Positions 26,543 through 35,822 are shown, counted from the stretch's first letter. The stretch is 49,229 bases of DNA from an uncultured bacterium (GCA_903826405.1 CAIKEH010000049.1:1-49229); one strand, 5' to 3'. The notes: generated by a model not told the origin, from the sequence alone. Program-made: numbers and translations.

Positions 26543-26627
26543 TGAAAATATCCCCACATCCCGGATATATCTTTCCTGATCATCTATGCCTCTGCATTCG
26601 CCATGCTCGTGTCCGTAAACAACAGGA

Positions 26628-27785
26628 TCATTTTACCGAACCACGAACACTTACGGATCTGAAGACGATACGTGCATATCCATCCTTCTCGTATAATACA
26701 CCGATGTTACCGGCATCCAGCAAAACGATATCCGAATATGCGGTGGGATCATCACTTTCCACCCCTCCTCTGTCGATCTGTTTTTTCTCAGGCCAGGTCA
26801 TGCCATCATCTTTGCTGAACCGAATGGTGAGGTCGTTTCGTTGATCGGTATTAGCTGCATTACAGAATGCGAGTTTATGGTGTCCCTTAGACCTATCGAT
26901 AGTCAATATAGAACCTTCACATACGGGATCGGGCAATTGAGGTTCATGATAGGCCGTATCCCAATGCGATCCACCATCACTGCTGATGGCCACAATACGC
27001 ATGTGCAATTCCCCTTTTTGATCCCGCGCATTAAGCATGATCCTGTTTTTGGAGAGATCCGTTGCAGTAGCTTCATTGCTTCCCGGTATGGGCACATCTT
27101 CACTGAAATGAAAATGCCTGCCATGGTCATCCGTGTAAAAGACATGGGAGGAATAATCAGTGAAGTCGATCTTGGGCTCACCTGCGGAATGGTTGGCTGC
27201 AATCAGGAGCCTTCCTTTAAATATCCCAGAGGCCACCTGCAAAGCGTGGCCAGGGGTATTGGCATAACTGCGCCAAGCATGTTGATCAGGCATGACCTCG
27301 TGGGAGATATTGACCGGCTTGTCCCAGGTTTTGCCACCGTCCGCGGATGTGATGTACCAGACCTTGCGCTCACCGATGCCTTGCCGTATCTCGGATTCCG
27401 TCTGGTTGCCTGTATTATAAAAGAGGAATATTCGGCCTCGGGGAAATCTGGGATCCATCCTGTCCACCACCGGTGCGGGATTTCCAGCCTGCAATGAATC
27501 GACATCCACGATGGTTTTCATGGGGGACCATGTTTTTCCCTGATCCCTGCTGGTTTTCATGACGATATCGATATTACCGAAATCATCACTACTGTTAACC
27601 CTGCCTTCTGCAAAAGCCATAAGTGTTTTATCCGGCAATCGGATGATGGCCGGTATGCGATAAGTCCTATACCCTTCATCACCAGAAAGGAAAACCGGTA
27701 TGGGAGATCTCTCTTGTGAGAAGACATCTGATCCAGTCGAAAACAGGAAAGCAGATAATATCCAAATTAATCTCCGTTTAGACAT
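26628..27785 (-). CDS. Exo-alpha-sialidase (BNR-repeat neuraminidase)
   Basis: A secreted sialidase of about 385 aa; the start at 27785 gives MSKRRLIWILSAFLFSTGS as signal peptide (the frame is open to 27797). The catalytic set of this family is visible: YRIPAIIR (first Arg of the triad), the Asp of VNSSDDFGNID, Glu in SNEATATDL, Arg of MLNARDQKG, Arg of DLTIRFSKDD, and Tyr/Glu in TAYSDIVLLDAG and GVLYEKDG. Asp boxes SRDQGKTW, SADGGKTW, SSDGGSHW and SKDDGMTW mark the propeller blades. It should release terminal sialic acid or act on related glycosides. It is encoded 294 nt upstream of the twelve-gene block in the same direction but probably as a separate transcript. Confidence 0.92.
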   Translation of the reverse strand: MSKRRLIWILSAFLFSTGSDVFSQERSPIPVFLSGDEGYRTYRIPAIIRLPDKTLMAFAEGRVNSSDDFGNIDIVMKTSRDQGKTWSPMKTIVDVDSLQAGNPAPVVDRMDPRFPRGRIFLFYNTGNQTESEIRQGIGERKVWYITSADGGKTWDKPVNISHEVMPDQHAWRSYANTPGHALQVASGIFKGRLLIAANHSAGEPKIDFTDYSSHVFYTDDHGRHFHFSEDVPIPGSNEATATDLSKNRIMLNARDQKGELHMRIVAISSDGGSHWDTAYHEPQLPDPVCEGSILTIDRSKGHHKLAFCNAANTDQRNDLTIRFSKDDGMTWPEKKQIDRGGVESDDPTAYSDIVLLDAGNIGVLYEKDGYARIVFRSVSVRGSVK

Positions 27786-28374
27786 AGCGATCAACATTTT
27801 TTACAGCCATGCTTGAAATGCACGACCCGTTACCCGAGCGTGAATCTGATGAGTGTACTACGAGATCTCCTCTTCTTTACGTTCAGCAGTTGAAAAGTTA
27901 GGGAAAGGATAAGTAAATGGCTTAAGATTATGCTGATATTTCGAATTTGAAAGCCTGATTCATTGGTGAGGATCTGCATTGCGGTGTTGATGAACATTAA
28001 TCAGGGCTTTCAGGAAAGATCCATTCATCTAAAGCAAATCCTGGTTAAATAAGTCATTTTCCCTGGAATGAATGTTTGTCAGCAGGGCAAATTCATGCTA
28101 AAAAACTTTTTTTCATCATTCCATTTATCTGAATGTATTTATTTGACTTGAAAACAGGGGTGTCTTGCCTATCCATGACATAGCCATACTGATTTTGACG
28201 ATCCATTTCTTATTGGCTCAGCGGATCAATTTATATGGCTTGAAGGAGAAGATGTAGTTATTGGTAAAAAAAGAGGGTAAACCATAAGATCAGGCAAATG
28301 CACTAAATGCTGATAAAACCAAAAAACTGAAAAACCCGGGATCACTTATCTGCACTGAATTTCTGCAAACAAGG
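27786..28374. other. Long AT-rich intergenic region
   Basis: About 590 bases between the sialidase start and the tRNA terminator. I find no gene, no consensus TANNTTTG box on the minus strand and no strong hairpin. The sialidase promoter must lie in its left part. Confidence 0.55.
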
Positions 28375-28404
28375 AAAAAGCCACTGGAATTCAGTGGCTT
28401 TTTT
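28375..28404 (-). terminator. Intrinsic terminator of tRNA-Lys
   Basis: AAAAAGCCACTG and CAGTGGCTTTTT are exact complements around a short centre, with A- and T-runs on both sides, so it can work in both directions. On the minus strand it begins 8 nt after the CCA end of tRNA-Lys, the expected place for its terminator. Confidence 0.88.
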
Positions 28405-28412
28405 ATTGCTTT

Positions 28413-28488
28413 TGGTGATCCCGCTGGGACTCGAACCCAGGACCCCAACATTAAAAGTGTCGTGCTCTACCAGCTGAGCTACGAGATC
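28413..28488 (-). tRNA. tRNA-Lys (anticodon UUU)
   Basis: A 76-nt cloverleaf on the minus strand. The acceptor GATCTCG pairs with CGGGATC (one G-T). The D stem is GCTC/GAGC, the anticodon stem CGACA/TGTTG with loop CTTTTAA, and the T stem CTGGG/CCCAG with loop TTCGAGT. Anticodon positions read TTT, giving lysine. The CCA end is encoded (TGG at 28413-28415 on the plus strand). Confidence 0.97.
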
Positions 28489-28802
28489 CTACGATAACAA
28501 AAGCATGAACCTTGCGATCCGGTCACCCAGCAAAACCGAGTGACCCCCTTTTTAAAAGGAGTGCGAAAATACACCCTTGAGCCTTTAGCAACAAATTTTT
28601 ATACAGACTCTTATTCACAGCTTGTGGAAGAAGAGAAACACCCGTCCTGTTTGCGGTTCGTTCTCCAACTTATGCCATAAGCTCATAACACTCCAGTCCC
28701 GCACCTGCAAAGGATTTTGAGGTGAAATGCTCCTACTGGCCTAATTTTACGCATGCGTCATACCGTGCGCCAATATTCCTTCACCCATACCCAGGTCAGC
28801 TG
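28489..28802. promoter_or_regulatory. Divergent region between tRNA-Lys and the SAM hydroxide adenosyltransferase gene
   Basis: About 314 bases without a gene. A minus-strand TGCTTTTG (28498-28505) just ahead of the tRNA could be its -7 box. On the plus strand TAATTTTA (28742-28749) preceded by TTTG (28716-28719, spacer 22 nt) may serve the rightward gene. A 6-bp inverted repeat GGTCAC/GTGACC (28521-28545) has no clear role. Confidence 0.35.
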
Positions 28803-29633
28803 ATGCCCATTCTGACCCTGACTTCCGATATTGGCGCCAAAGACTTCCTCGCGGGAGCGCTGAAAGGTCAGATCCTCCAGGTCAATGAAGGTCTGAATCT
28901 GGTGGACATTTCACACCAACTCACCCCGTTCAACTATCCCCAGGCTGCCTATGTCTGTCGCAATGCATTCCGACAATTCCCGCCGGAAACCTTCCATATG
29001 GTTCTGGTAAACCTATACGACCACAAACCCGAACACCTGCTGATCGCCCATCATAATGATCAATACATCGGGATTGCCGACAATGGACTGCTGACGATGA
29101 TCCTGGAAGAAGCCCCTTCCAATGTGGTGGCCATACCACTCGACAAGACACAGCATAAAACAGCCCTTTACATCAGCCGGATCTTTGCACAAGCCTTCAC
29201 CGACCTGCTCAGTGGCCGCAAACTAATACAGATCGGCGACCCCGGGGTTTCCATACAAGTCAAGAATCCGCTCCGCCCCATGTTAGGCAACAACTGGATA
29301 GAAGGACAGATCATCTTCATCGACCATTTCGAGAACGTGGTGGTCAATATCACTCGAGACGACTTCGAAGAACAACGGCGCGGACGCAGTTTCAAGATCG
29401 TATTCAAGCGGGACGAAGTGATCGACAAGATCTCCGAAAGCTATGCCGACGTTCAGGATGGTGAGAAACTGGCCCATTTCAACTCAGCCGGCTACCTGGA
29501 GATCGCCATAAACAAGGGTAATGCGGCTGGCTTGTTCGGCCTGCAGGGCTATGCCGACAAACCCCAGAACGCACAGGCCCAATTCCTGCAAAGCAGACTC
29601 TTCTACCAGACCATTAAAGTGTATTTCGAATAA
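28803..29633 (+). CDS. SAM hydroxide adenosyltransferase (DUF62 family)
   Basis: The ATG at 28803 is chosen since MPILTLTSDIGAKDFLAG begins with the first conserved strand and motif; the frame is open to 28722. The 276-aa product matches the family that splits S-adenosylmethionine into adenosine and methionine (related to fluorinase and chlorinase). Conserved parts are TSDIGAKDF (substrate Asp region), YIGIADNGLL (family xPDNGLL) and IDHFENVVVNITRDDF (family DxFGNxxTN). It is cytoplasmic. A one-gene unit is likely, as the DUF2723 gene downstream has its own promoter. The physiological reason for SAM hydrolysis is not known in this family. Confidence 0.93.
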   Translation: MPILTLTSDIGAKDFLAGALKGQILQVNEGLNLVDISHQLTPFNYPQAAYVCRNAFRQFPPETFHMVLVNLYDHKPEHLLIAHHNDQYIGIADNGLLTMILEEAPSNVVAIPLDKTQHKTALYISRIFAQAFTDLLSGRKLIQIGDPGVSIQVKNPLRPMLGNNWIEGQIIFIDHFENVVVNITRDDFEEQRRGRSFKIVFKRDEVIDKISESYADVQDGEKLAHFNSAGYLEIAINKGNAAGLFGLQGYADKPQNAQAQFLQSRLFYQTIKVYFE

Positions 29634-29715
29634 AGCAGGATCAGTCCGCTCACCACCGTACCCTTCCCCTATTATCGAAGCCTTGTTAAACCCGAACAGG
29701 AATCGTTCAAACGTC

Positions 29716-29746
29716 TTTGAACCTTAGCAAATTTCTTGTAGGTTTG
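29716..29746 (+). promoter_or_regulatory. Consensus Bacteroidota promoter
   Basis: TTTG at 29716-29719, a 19-nt spacer, and TAGGTTTG at 29739-29746 match the Bacteroidota housekeeping consensus TTTG-N19-TANNTTTG exactly. Transcription would start near 29752, giving a leader of about 20 nt before the ATG at 29771. It also supports that start codon over the upstream in-frame ATG at 29717, which lies inside the promoter. Confidence 0.8.
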
Positions 29747-29770
29747 CCACCTTATAAACGCCGAAACCAT

Positions 29771-32700
29771 ATGACTTTCAAGAGAATCAACAACATCACC
29801 GGCTGGATCGTATTCCTTATCGCCAGCACGGTATACATACTGACCGCCGAAGCGGGCGGAAGCCTGTGGGACTGCGGGGAATTCGTGAGTTCCTGCTTCA
29901 AGGTCCAGATCCCCCACCCGCCGGGAGCGCCGCTCTTCGTGCTTCTGGGCAGGTTCTTCATCATCCTTTTCGGAGACAACCCCAACAATGCCGCCAAAGC
30001 GGTCAATGTCATGAGCGCATTGGCCAGTGGCGCCACCATACTATTCCTGTTCTGGACCATCACCCACTTCGCCCGCAAAATCGTGGCCAAGGGTACCCCG
30101 GACCTGACCGGAAACCAGATATTCACCATCATGGCCGCCGGCGTAATAGGTGCTCTCGCCTATACCTTCAGCGATTCCTTCTGGTACAGCGCCGTTGAAG
30201 GCGAAGTGTATGCATTGTCTTCCTTCTTCACCGCACTTGTATTCTGGATGATGCTGAAATGGGAACACAACGCCGATAACCCCGGTGCAGACAAATGGAT
30301 CGTGCTCATCTTTTTCATGATGGGACTTTCCATCGGCGTTCACCTGTTGGGCATCCTCACCATACCGTCCATCGTGATGATCTATTATTTCAAGCGCTAC
30401 CGCGTCACCAAATGGGGAACCTTCTGGGCCTTCCTCATCGGTTGCGCCATCACCGGTATCACCCAGAAAGTGGTCATCCAATATACCATCAAAGGTGCGG
30501 GCAGCTTCGATATCTTTTTTGTCAATAATCTTGGACTTCCCTTCTTCAGCGGCTTCATTTTCTATTTCGTACTCTTGTCCGTGCTCATCTGGTACGGCAT
30601 CCGCATAGCCGGCAACCAGAAGATCTCCACCCCCATCTTCGCCGTTTGGCTTTCCCTGTTGGCCTTCGCACTGCTCTATCCGTTCATTGCCGGTGGCACC
30701 ACAGGATCAAGCATACTCAAACTCATCGTCGTGGCCGTTGCTGTTACAACCGCTGCATACTATGGGCTCGAAGGCCTCAAACGCAATCCCTATTTCCTCA
30801 AGCTCGCACTCTGGTGCTTTGCTTTCATGATGATCGGATACTCCTCTTACCTGACCACCCTGGTTCGCTCCTCTGCAGACCCGGCAGTGGACATGTACAA
30901 CGTGGACAACCCCATGAGCCTCGTTGGCTACTTGGGCCGTGAACAATATGGCGACTTCCCACTAGTCTATGGCCAAGTGTTCACCGCACAACCCGAAGAA
31001 TACAAAGAGGGGGAGACGAAATACCAGAAAGGAAAAGACAAATACATAGTCACGGGCAAGGAGACCATCCCTTCCTACTCCGATGAGGACATGATGTTCC
31101 TGCCTCGCGTCTGGGATGCCAGCAATGAGCAAGGTCATGCCGATTTCTATAAACGATGGCTCAACCTGGGTGACGACGAGAAACCTACCCAGGCACATAA
31201 TATCAGATGGGCACTTTCCTACCAGATCGGCTGGATGTACCTGCGTTATTTCGGATGGAACTTCATCGGCAAGCAGAACGACCTTCAGGGATTCGGGAAT
31301 GTCCGCGATGGCAACACCATCACCGGCATCTCCGCGGTGGACAACACCCTGCTGGGCAACCAGGCCAAGTTGCCCGATAGCCTCAAGACCAACAAAGCGC
31401 ACAACACCCTTTTCGCTTTGCCCTTCATCCTCGGCCTGCTCGGTCTATTCTACCAATACCGAAAGGATGACCGGGATTGGCTGGTCACCTTCCTGCTCTT
31501 CTTCTTCACCGGCATGGCCATTGTCTTCTACCTGAATCAGGCTGGCAACCAGCCCCGTGAGCGGGACTATGCCTATGTGGGTTCTTTTTATGCATTCGCC
31601 ATCTGGATCGGACTCGGAGTCCTGCAGATCCGCGATTGGCTGGCCAAACCGTTCAAAGACGGCCCTCTGGCATCCTATGCCGCCGCATTGCTCTGCCTGC
31701 TGGCAGTACCCGTGCTCATGGCCAACCAGGAATGGGACGACCACGACCGCAGCCAGAAGCAGATGGCTCGCGACCTTGCCAGGGATTACCTGGAAAGCTG
31801 CGCACCCAATGCCATCCTCTTCTCCTTTGGAGACAATGACACCTACCCGCTGTGGTATGCTCAGGAGGTCGAAGGCATACGCCGAGACATCCGCGTGATC
31901 AACTACAGCCTGCTCGGCATCGACTGGTATGTCAATCAACTTCGTTATAAAGTCAACCAGAGCGACCCCGTTGATGTGATCTGGTCCGCCGACCAGATAG
32001 AAGGCAGCAAGCGTGACTTCATCAGATTTTATGAGAAACCCGGACTGAGTGACCCAAATCGCTATGTTGATCTCTACAGCCTCATGCATGATTTTGTGGG
32101 CAGCGATGACCCTGCGAACATGCTGCCGACCGCCGACGGAAGTCAGATCAACTACTTCCCCGTGAAGAAGGTCAGCATCCCCGTGGACAAAGCCCTCGTC
32201 CGTGCGAATCATACCATCAATGCGAACGACTCGGTGGACAATGAGGTACGCTTCGATATACCGAAGAACATCCTGCTGAAGAACGACATGGTCGTATTGA
32301 ACATACTCGCCGCCAACAAGTGGAAAAGACCAATCTATTTCACCACGCCCACCAACGACGGAGGATATGCCGACTATCTGCGTGCAGACGGACTCAGCTA
32401 CCGCTTCGTGCCCGTAAAAGGACAGGACCAGTTCAACAACGACTGGGGTTATGATAAGCTGATGAACAAGTTCGCATTCGGTAATGCGGATAAGAAAGGG
32501 GTTTATTTCGACGAGGAGAACCGTCGACACCTGCTTTCCATCCGTCAGGCTTTTGCACAGGCTGCCGGCAGCATGGCCAACAGCGGGCGTAAGGACGAAG
32601 CCAAAAAACTGCTGCAAAGGATCGATAAGGGAATGGAGCCGTCCAATTTGCCATACGGGCTGGTCAGCCGCAGCAACCAGCATGATATGATCTCCGCTCA

Positions 32701-33034
32701 GATCGCGGAATCGGCATTCAAGGCGGGTGATACCGTCATGGCCGGTAAAGTACTTGGAGCCGTCCGCAAGGACATTCAGGACCAGCTCGGCTATTATGCT
32801 TATTTGGGCGACATGTCACAATCCGAACTGGCACAGGCCGTGATGGACGTCATCAGTAACAAAGGCGACAACCTCACGAACAGGCAACGCAGCATGTTCA
32901 TCGAGATCAGACAGGCACTTGCCTTGCAGGAATACATCAACAATATGGAGCGTGTGTATAAATCCACGCCCGCTCCAGCCACGGAATTACCCGGCATCAT
33001 CCGGAACCAAGCGGACTCAGGAACTCAGAAATAA
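29771..33034 (+). CDS. DUF2723 membrane glycosyltransferase (protein O-mannosyltransferase-like)
   Basis: A 1087-aa integral membrane protein of the DUF2723 family (GT117), a GT-C fold related to protein O-mannosyltransferases. The N-terminal half carries about a dozen hydrophobic segments. The first external loop holds the acidic motif GGSLWDCGEF followed by VQIPHPPGAPLFVLLGR, the family signature. The C-terminal part (from about residue 680) is soluble, probably periplasmic, with NAILFSFGDNDTYPLWYAQE. It is expected to use a lipid-linked sugar to glycosylate proteins or surface polymers; in Bacteroidota this family has been linked to general O-glycosylation, but the acceptor cannot be read here. 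The start is fixed by the promoter and by alignment of the first helix. Confidence 0.9.
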   Translation: MTFKRINNITGWIVFLIASTVYILTAEAGGSLWDCGEFVSSCFKVQIPHPPGAPLFVLLGRFFIILFGDNPNNAAKAVNVMSALASGATILFLFWTITHFARKIVAKGTPDLTGNQIFTIMAAGVIGALAYTFSDSFWYSAVEGEVYALSSFFTALVFWMMLKWEHNADNPGADKWIVLIFFMMGLSIGVHLLGILTIPSIVMIYYFKRYRVTKWGTFWAFLIGCAITGITQKVVIQYTIKGAGSFDIFFVNNLGLPFFSGFIFYFVLLSVLIWYGIRIAGNQKISTPIFAVWLSLLAFALLYPFIAGGTTGSSILKLIVVAVAVTTAAYYGLEGLKRNPYFLKLALWCFAFMMIGYSSYLTTLVRSSADPAVDMYNVDNPMSLVGYLGREQYGDFPLVYGQVFTAQPEEYKEGETKYQKGKDKYIVTGKETIPSYSDEDMMFLPRVWDASNEQGHADFYKRWLNLGDDEKPTQAHNIRWALSYQIGWMYLRYFGWNFIGKQNDLQGFGNVRDGNTITGISAVDNTLLGNQAKLPDSLKTNKAHNTLFALPFILGLLGLFYQYRKDDRDWLVTFLLFFFTGMAIVFYLNQAGNQPRERDYAYVGSFYAFAIWIGLGVLQIRDWLAKPFKDGPLASYAAALLCLLAVPVLMANQEWDDHDRSQKQMARDLARDYLESCAPNAILFSFGDNDTYPLWYAQEVEGIRRDIRVINYSLLGIDWYVNQLRYKVNQSDPVDVIWSADQIEGSKRDFIRFYEKPGLSDPNRYVDLYSLMHDFVGSDDPANMLPTADGSQINYFPVKKVSIPVDKALVRANHTINANDSVDNEVRFDIPKNILLKNDMVVLNILAANKWKRPIYFTTPTNDGGYADYLRADGLSYRFVPVKGQDQFNNDWGYDKLMNKFAFGNADKKGVYFDEENRRHLLSIRQAFAQAAGSMANSGRKDEAKKLLQRIDKGMEPSNLPYGLVSRSNQHDMISAQIAESAFKAGDTVMAGKVLGAVRKDIQDQLGYYAYLGDMSQSELAQAVMDVISNKGDNLTNRQRSMFIEIRQALALQEYINNMERVYKSTPAPATELPGIIRNQADSGTQK

Positions 33035-33039
33035 TGGTA

Positions 33040-33087
33040 GTGGTCAGAAGTGAATGGCATTTTCTTGTCGACCTCACTTCTGACCAC
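33040..33087 (+). terminator. Long-armed hairpin after the DUF2723 gene
   Basis: GTGGTCAGAAGTGA (33040-33053) and TCACTTCTGACCAC (33074-33087) are perfect 14-bp arms with a 20-nt loop, starting 5 nt after the stop codon. There is no U-tract after it, so it may work as a 3' stabiliser or a factor-dependent terminator. Confidence 0.5.
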
Positions 33088-33152
33088 AAATCCCTCCTGC
33101 CTCCTGCCAACTGCTTTTATTCTCTCCTATTGTGCTACCTTGCACCATAAGC

Positions 33153-34250
33153 ATGAAAGGTTTCCATTTCAGCCATTTTGATCCTGATGCCGAAGGCAAA
33201 TCCACCTTTGACAAATTGCTGGATCTTTTCATGCAACTTCTCACCTATACCAGCGGCGATGTGGGCGAAGCGCTCAGCTGGCTCACCGAACTCGACAAGA
33301 AATACGAACTCACGAATGAGGATTATGGGATGGGTGACTTCATCGAAGACCTCAAGGAGAAAGGCTATATAGACGAAGACAAACAGAAAGGAGAGATCCA
33401 CATCACGCCGAAAACGGAGCAGGGCATCAGAAAGAGGAGCCTTGAAGAGATCTTCGGCAAACTCAAGAAAACAAAGACGGGAGACCACAAGACCTTCAAA
33501 CCCGGACAGGGCGACGAGATCAATCCCGAATCAAGACCCTTTCAATTCGGCGACAGGCTCGAACAGATCGATTTCGTCAGCTCCATTCGCAACGCACAGA
33601 TCAATCATGGCATAGACGCTTTTACCATGGGCGAGGACGACTTGGAGATCAGGGAGACCGATCTCAAGTCACAGACCTCCACCGTGCTGATGATCGATAT
33701 CTCCCATTCCATGATCCTGTACGGCGAGGATAGGATCACGCCCGCCAAAAAAGTGGCGATGGCACTCAGCGAACTGATCAAGACCAAATATCCCAAGGAT
33801 ACGCTCGACATCGTCGTATTCGGCAATGATGCCTGGACCATCGAGATCAAGGACATCCCCTACCTCCAGGTTGGTCCCTACCACACCAACACGGTAGCCG
33901 GGCTGGAACTGGCGATGGACATACTACGCCGCAGAAAGAATCCGAACAAGCAGATCTTCATGATCACCGATGGCAAACCCACCTGCCTTAAAATGGGGAA
34001 ACGCTATTACAAGAACAGTTTCGGATTGGACAGGAAGATCACGAACCGCTGCCTCAATCTGGCCGCGCAATGCAAGAAGCTAAAGATCCCGATCACCACC
34101 TTCATGATCGCAAGCGATCCTTACCTGCAACGCTTCGTGACCGAATTCACGGAGACCAACAACGGAAAAGCCTTCTTCGCCGCGCTCGATAACCTCGGTG
34201 CTTTCATATTCCGGGATTTCGAGAACGGGAAGCGCAAGACATTATATTGA
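33153..34250 (+). CDS. VWA domain protein (partner of the following AAA ATPase)
   Basis: The start at 33153 (365 aa, MKGFHFSHFDPDAEGKST) is preferred to 33132. Residues about 10-110 are a helical region, then a linker with DFVSSIRNAQINHG. A von Willebrand factor A domain covers about 175-365, with a complete MIDAS DxSxS (DISHS at 182-186), a Thr of the second loop near VAGLELAMD and the Asp of MITDGKPT. It has no signal peptide. Together with the ATPase gene 52 nt downstream it forms a pair of the magnesium chelatase D/I or MoxR-VWA type. Such pairs usually remodel or insert metals into target proteins; the target here is unknown. Confidence 0.87.
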   Translation: MKGFHFSHFDPDAEGKSTFDKLLDLFMQLLTYTSGDVGEALSWLTELDKKYELTNEDYGMGDFIEDLKEKGYIDEDKQKGEIHITPKTEQGIRKRSLEEIFGKLKKTKTGDHKTFKPGQGDEINPESRPFQFGDRLEQIDFVSSIRNAQINHGIDAFTMGEDDLEIRETDLKSQTSTVLMIDISHSMILYGEDRITPAKKVAMALSELIKTKYPKDTLDIVVFGNDAWTIEIKDIPYLQVGPYHTNTVAGLELAMDILRRRKNPNKQIFMITDGKPTCLKMGKRYYKNSFGLDRKITNRCLNLAAQCKKLKIPITTFMIASDPYLQRFVTEFTETNNGKAFFAALDNLGAFIFRDFENGKRKTLY

Positions 34251-34302
34251 TCACGGTCCTAAGCCACAATGGCAGCATGGACAAGCAAGACAAAAGGAAC
34301 AT

Positions 34303-35820
34303 ATGAAACTGGCCAGGACTTTCGGGGAGTTGAAGAAAAGCGGTTACCAAAGCCGATCCATCAAAGAAGAGATCAGAGAGAACCTGATCAGAAAATTGAA
34401 AACAGGGCACGATACGTTCAGCGGTATCTTGGGTTATGAGGATTCCGTTATACCGGATACGGAAAGGGCATTGCTGTCCCGTCACAATATCCTTTTCCTC
34501 GGCCTTCGCGGCCAAGCCAAGACCAGGATGGCAAGACAGATGATCTCCCTGCTCGATGAACAGATCCCTTTCGTTACCGGCAGTGAGATCAACGACGACC
34601 CATTCCACCCGATTTCACGTTATGCAAAGGACATGCTCGCGAAAATGGGAGATGACACGCCCATCAGCTGGCTGCCCGCCGATGAACGCTATGGCGAGAA
34701 ACTCGCAACGCCCGATGTGAGCGTGGCAGACCTCATCGGTGACATAGACCCCGTCAAGGCGGCCAACCTGAAGCTGAGCTTCGCCGATGAAGGTGTCATA
34801 CACTATGGAATCATCCCCCGCAGCAATCGATGCATCTTCGTCATCAACGAACTCCCAGACCTGCAAGCACGCATACAGGTGGCCCTTTTCAACATCCTGC
34901 AGGAAGGAGACATCCAGATCAGGGGATTCAAATTGCGCATGCCTTTGGACATCCTTTTCGTATTCACCGCCAATCCGGAAGATTACACCAATCGCGGTGC
35001 CATCGTCACTCCGCTCAAAGACCGTATCGAAAGCCAGATACTCACCCACTACCCCAAATCCGTGGAAACGGCACTCGCGATCACGGAACAGGAAGCCCAT
35101 ATACACAAAGAACAGAAAGACAGGATACGCATGAGCGACCTCGTCAAAAGACTGATCGAACAAGTGGCGTTTGAAGCTCGCGGCAGTGAATATGTAGACC
35201 AGAAAAGTGGCGTCTCCGCCCGACTCACCATCTCCGCCGCAGAAAATGCACACAGCGCGGCAGAAAGAAGGGCCATACTGAACAAGGAAAAGGAAACCCA
35301 GATCTGGATCAGCGACCTCACGGGAATCATCCCATCCATCACCGGGAAGATCGAACTCGTTTATGAAGGTGAGCAGGAAGGGCCTTATCAGGTTTCCTTC
35401 AATCTGCTGGAGAAATCCATACGCACCCTGTTCACCCAATACTTCCCCAATCCGGATGCATTGAAAAAGCGAAAGGGAAAAGAAGGTGCACAATCCGACA
35501 ATCCCTTCCGGAGCATCATCACCTGGTTCGACAAGGGGAACCACCTCAACATATTCTTCAATACCAAAGACGAGGATAAAGTACGCCTCCTATATACCGT
35601 GGATGGCTTGCATGCACTGGTGAAGCGTTATTTCCCCCAGGCCAACGAGATGGAAACGGCCATGCTGATGGAGTTCGTACTTCACGGATTGGCCTCCTTC
35701 TCGCTCATCAGCAAGAAGGTCTTGGATGCGAAGATCGAGTTCAAGGATCTGATGGGATCGATGATCAACCTTGGTGGATCGGATAGGGATGAAGAAGCAA
35801 CGGAAGACGACTTCAATTGA
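34303..35820 (+). CDS. MoxR/ChlI-type AAA+ ATPase
   Basis: The ATG at 34303 (505 aa) is preceded by an AAAGGA element at the right distance, while the frame is open to 34198 and would overlap the VWA gene. Residues about 40-330 form the AAA+ core: Walker A GLRGQAKT (67-74, Ala before the Lys as in MoxR and ChlI proteins), Walker B CIFVINELPD, sensor FVFTANPEDYTNRG and the downstream lid. It is cytoplasmic. The C-terminal region (about 350-505) is unassigned and ends in an acidic tail. The gene directly follows the VWA gene, and both products likely form one chaperone-like complex. No cobalt or magnesium chelatase large subunit is encoded nearby. Confidence 0.9.
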   Translation: MKLARTFGELKKSGYQSRSIKEEIRENLIRKLKTGHDTFSGILGYEDSVIPDTERALLSRHNILFLGLRGQAKTRMARQMISLLDEQIPFVTGSEINDDPFHPISRYAKDMLAKMGDDTPISWLPADERYGEKLATPDVSVADLIGDIDPVKAANLKLSFADEGVIHYGIIPRSNRCIFVINELPDLQARIQVALFNILQEGDIQIRGFKLRMPLDILFVFTANPEDYTNRGAIVTPLKDRIESQILTHYPKSVETALAITEQEAHIHKEQKDRIRMSDLVKRLIEQVAFEARGSEYVDQKSGVSARLTISAAENAHSAAERRAILNKEKETQIWISDLTGIIPSITGKIELVYEGEQEGPYQVSFNLLEKSIRTLFTQYFPNPDALKKRKGKEGAQSDNPFRSIITWFDKGNHLNIFFNTKDEDKVRLLYTVDGLHALVKRYFPQANEMETAMLMEFVLHGLASFSLISKKVLDAKIEFKDLMGSMINLGGSDRDEEATEDDFN

Positions 35821-35822
35821 AT

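Larger units (their letters stand above)
26334..26627. promoter_or_regulatory. Upstream region of the twelve-gene block
   Basis: About 294 bases between the end of the sialidase gene and the start of the cytochrome lipoprotein gene, without a gene. It should contain the operon promoter. A minus-strand TATTTCAT about 20 nt before the ATG is the nearest thing to a -7 box but is a poor match. Two inverted repeats (26390-26408 and 26513-26542) are listed separately. Confidence 0.45.

Noticed and set aside
28521-28545. Inverted repeat GGTCAC/GTGACC between the tRNA and the SAM hydrolase gene
   Set aside because: Only 6-bp arms and no plus-strand gene ends there, so I do not call it a terminator.
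31445-32683. A 412-codon open frame on the minus strand
   Set aside because: Antisense to the soluble part of the DUF2723 gene; its length comes from the GC-rich third positions of the real gene.
34615-35544. A 309-codon open frame on the minus strand
   Set aside because: Antisense to the AAA ATPase gene, which has intact Walker motifs.
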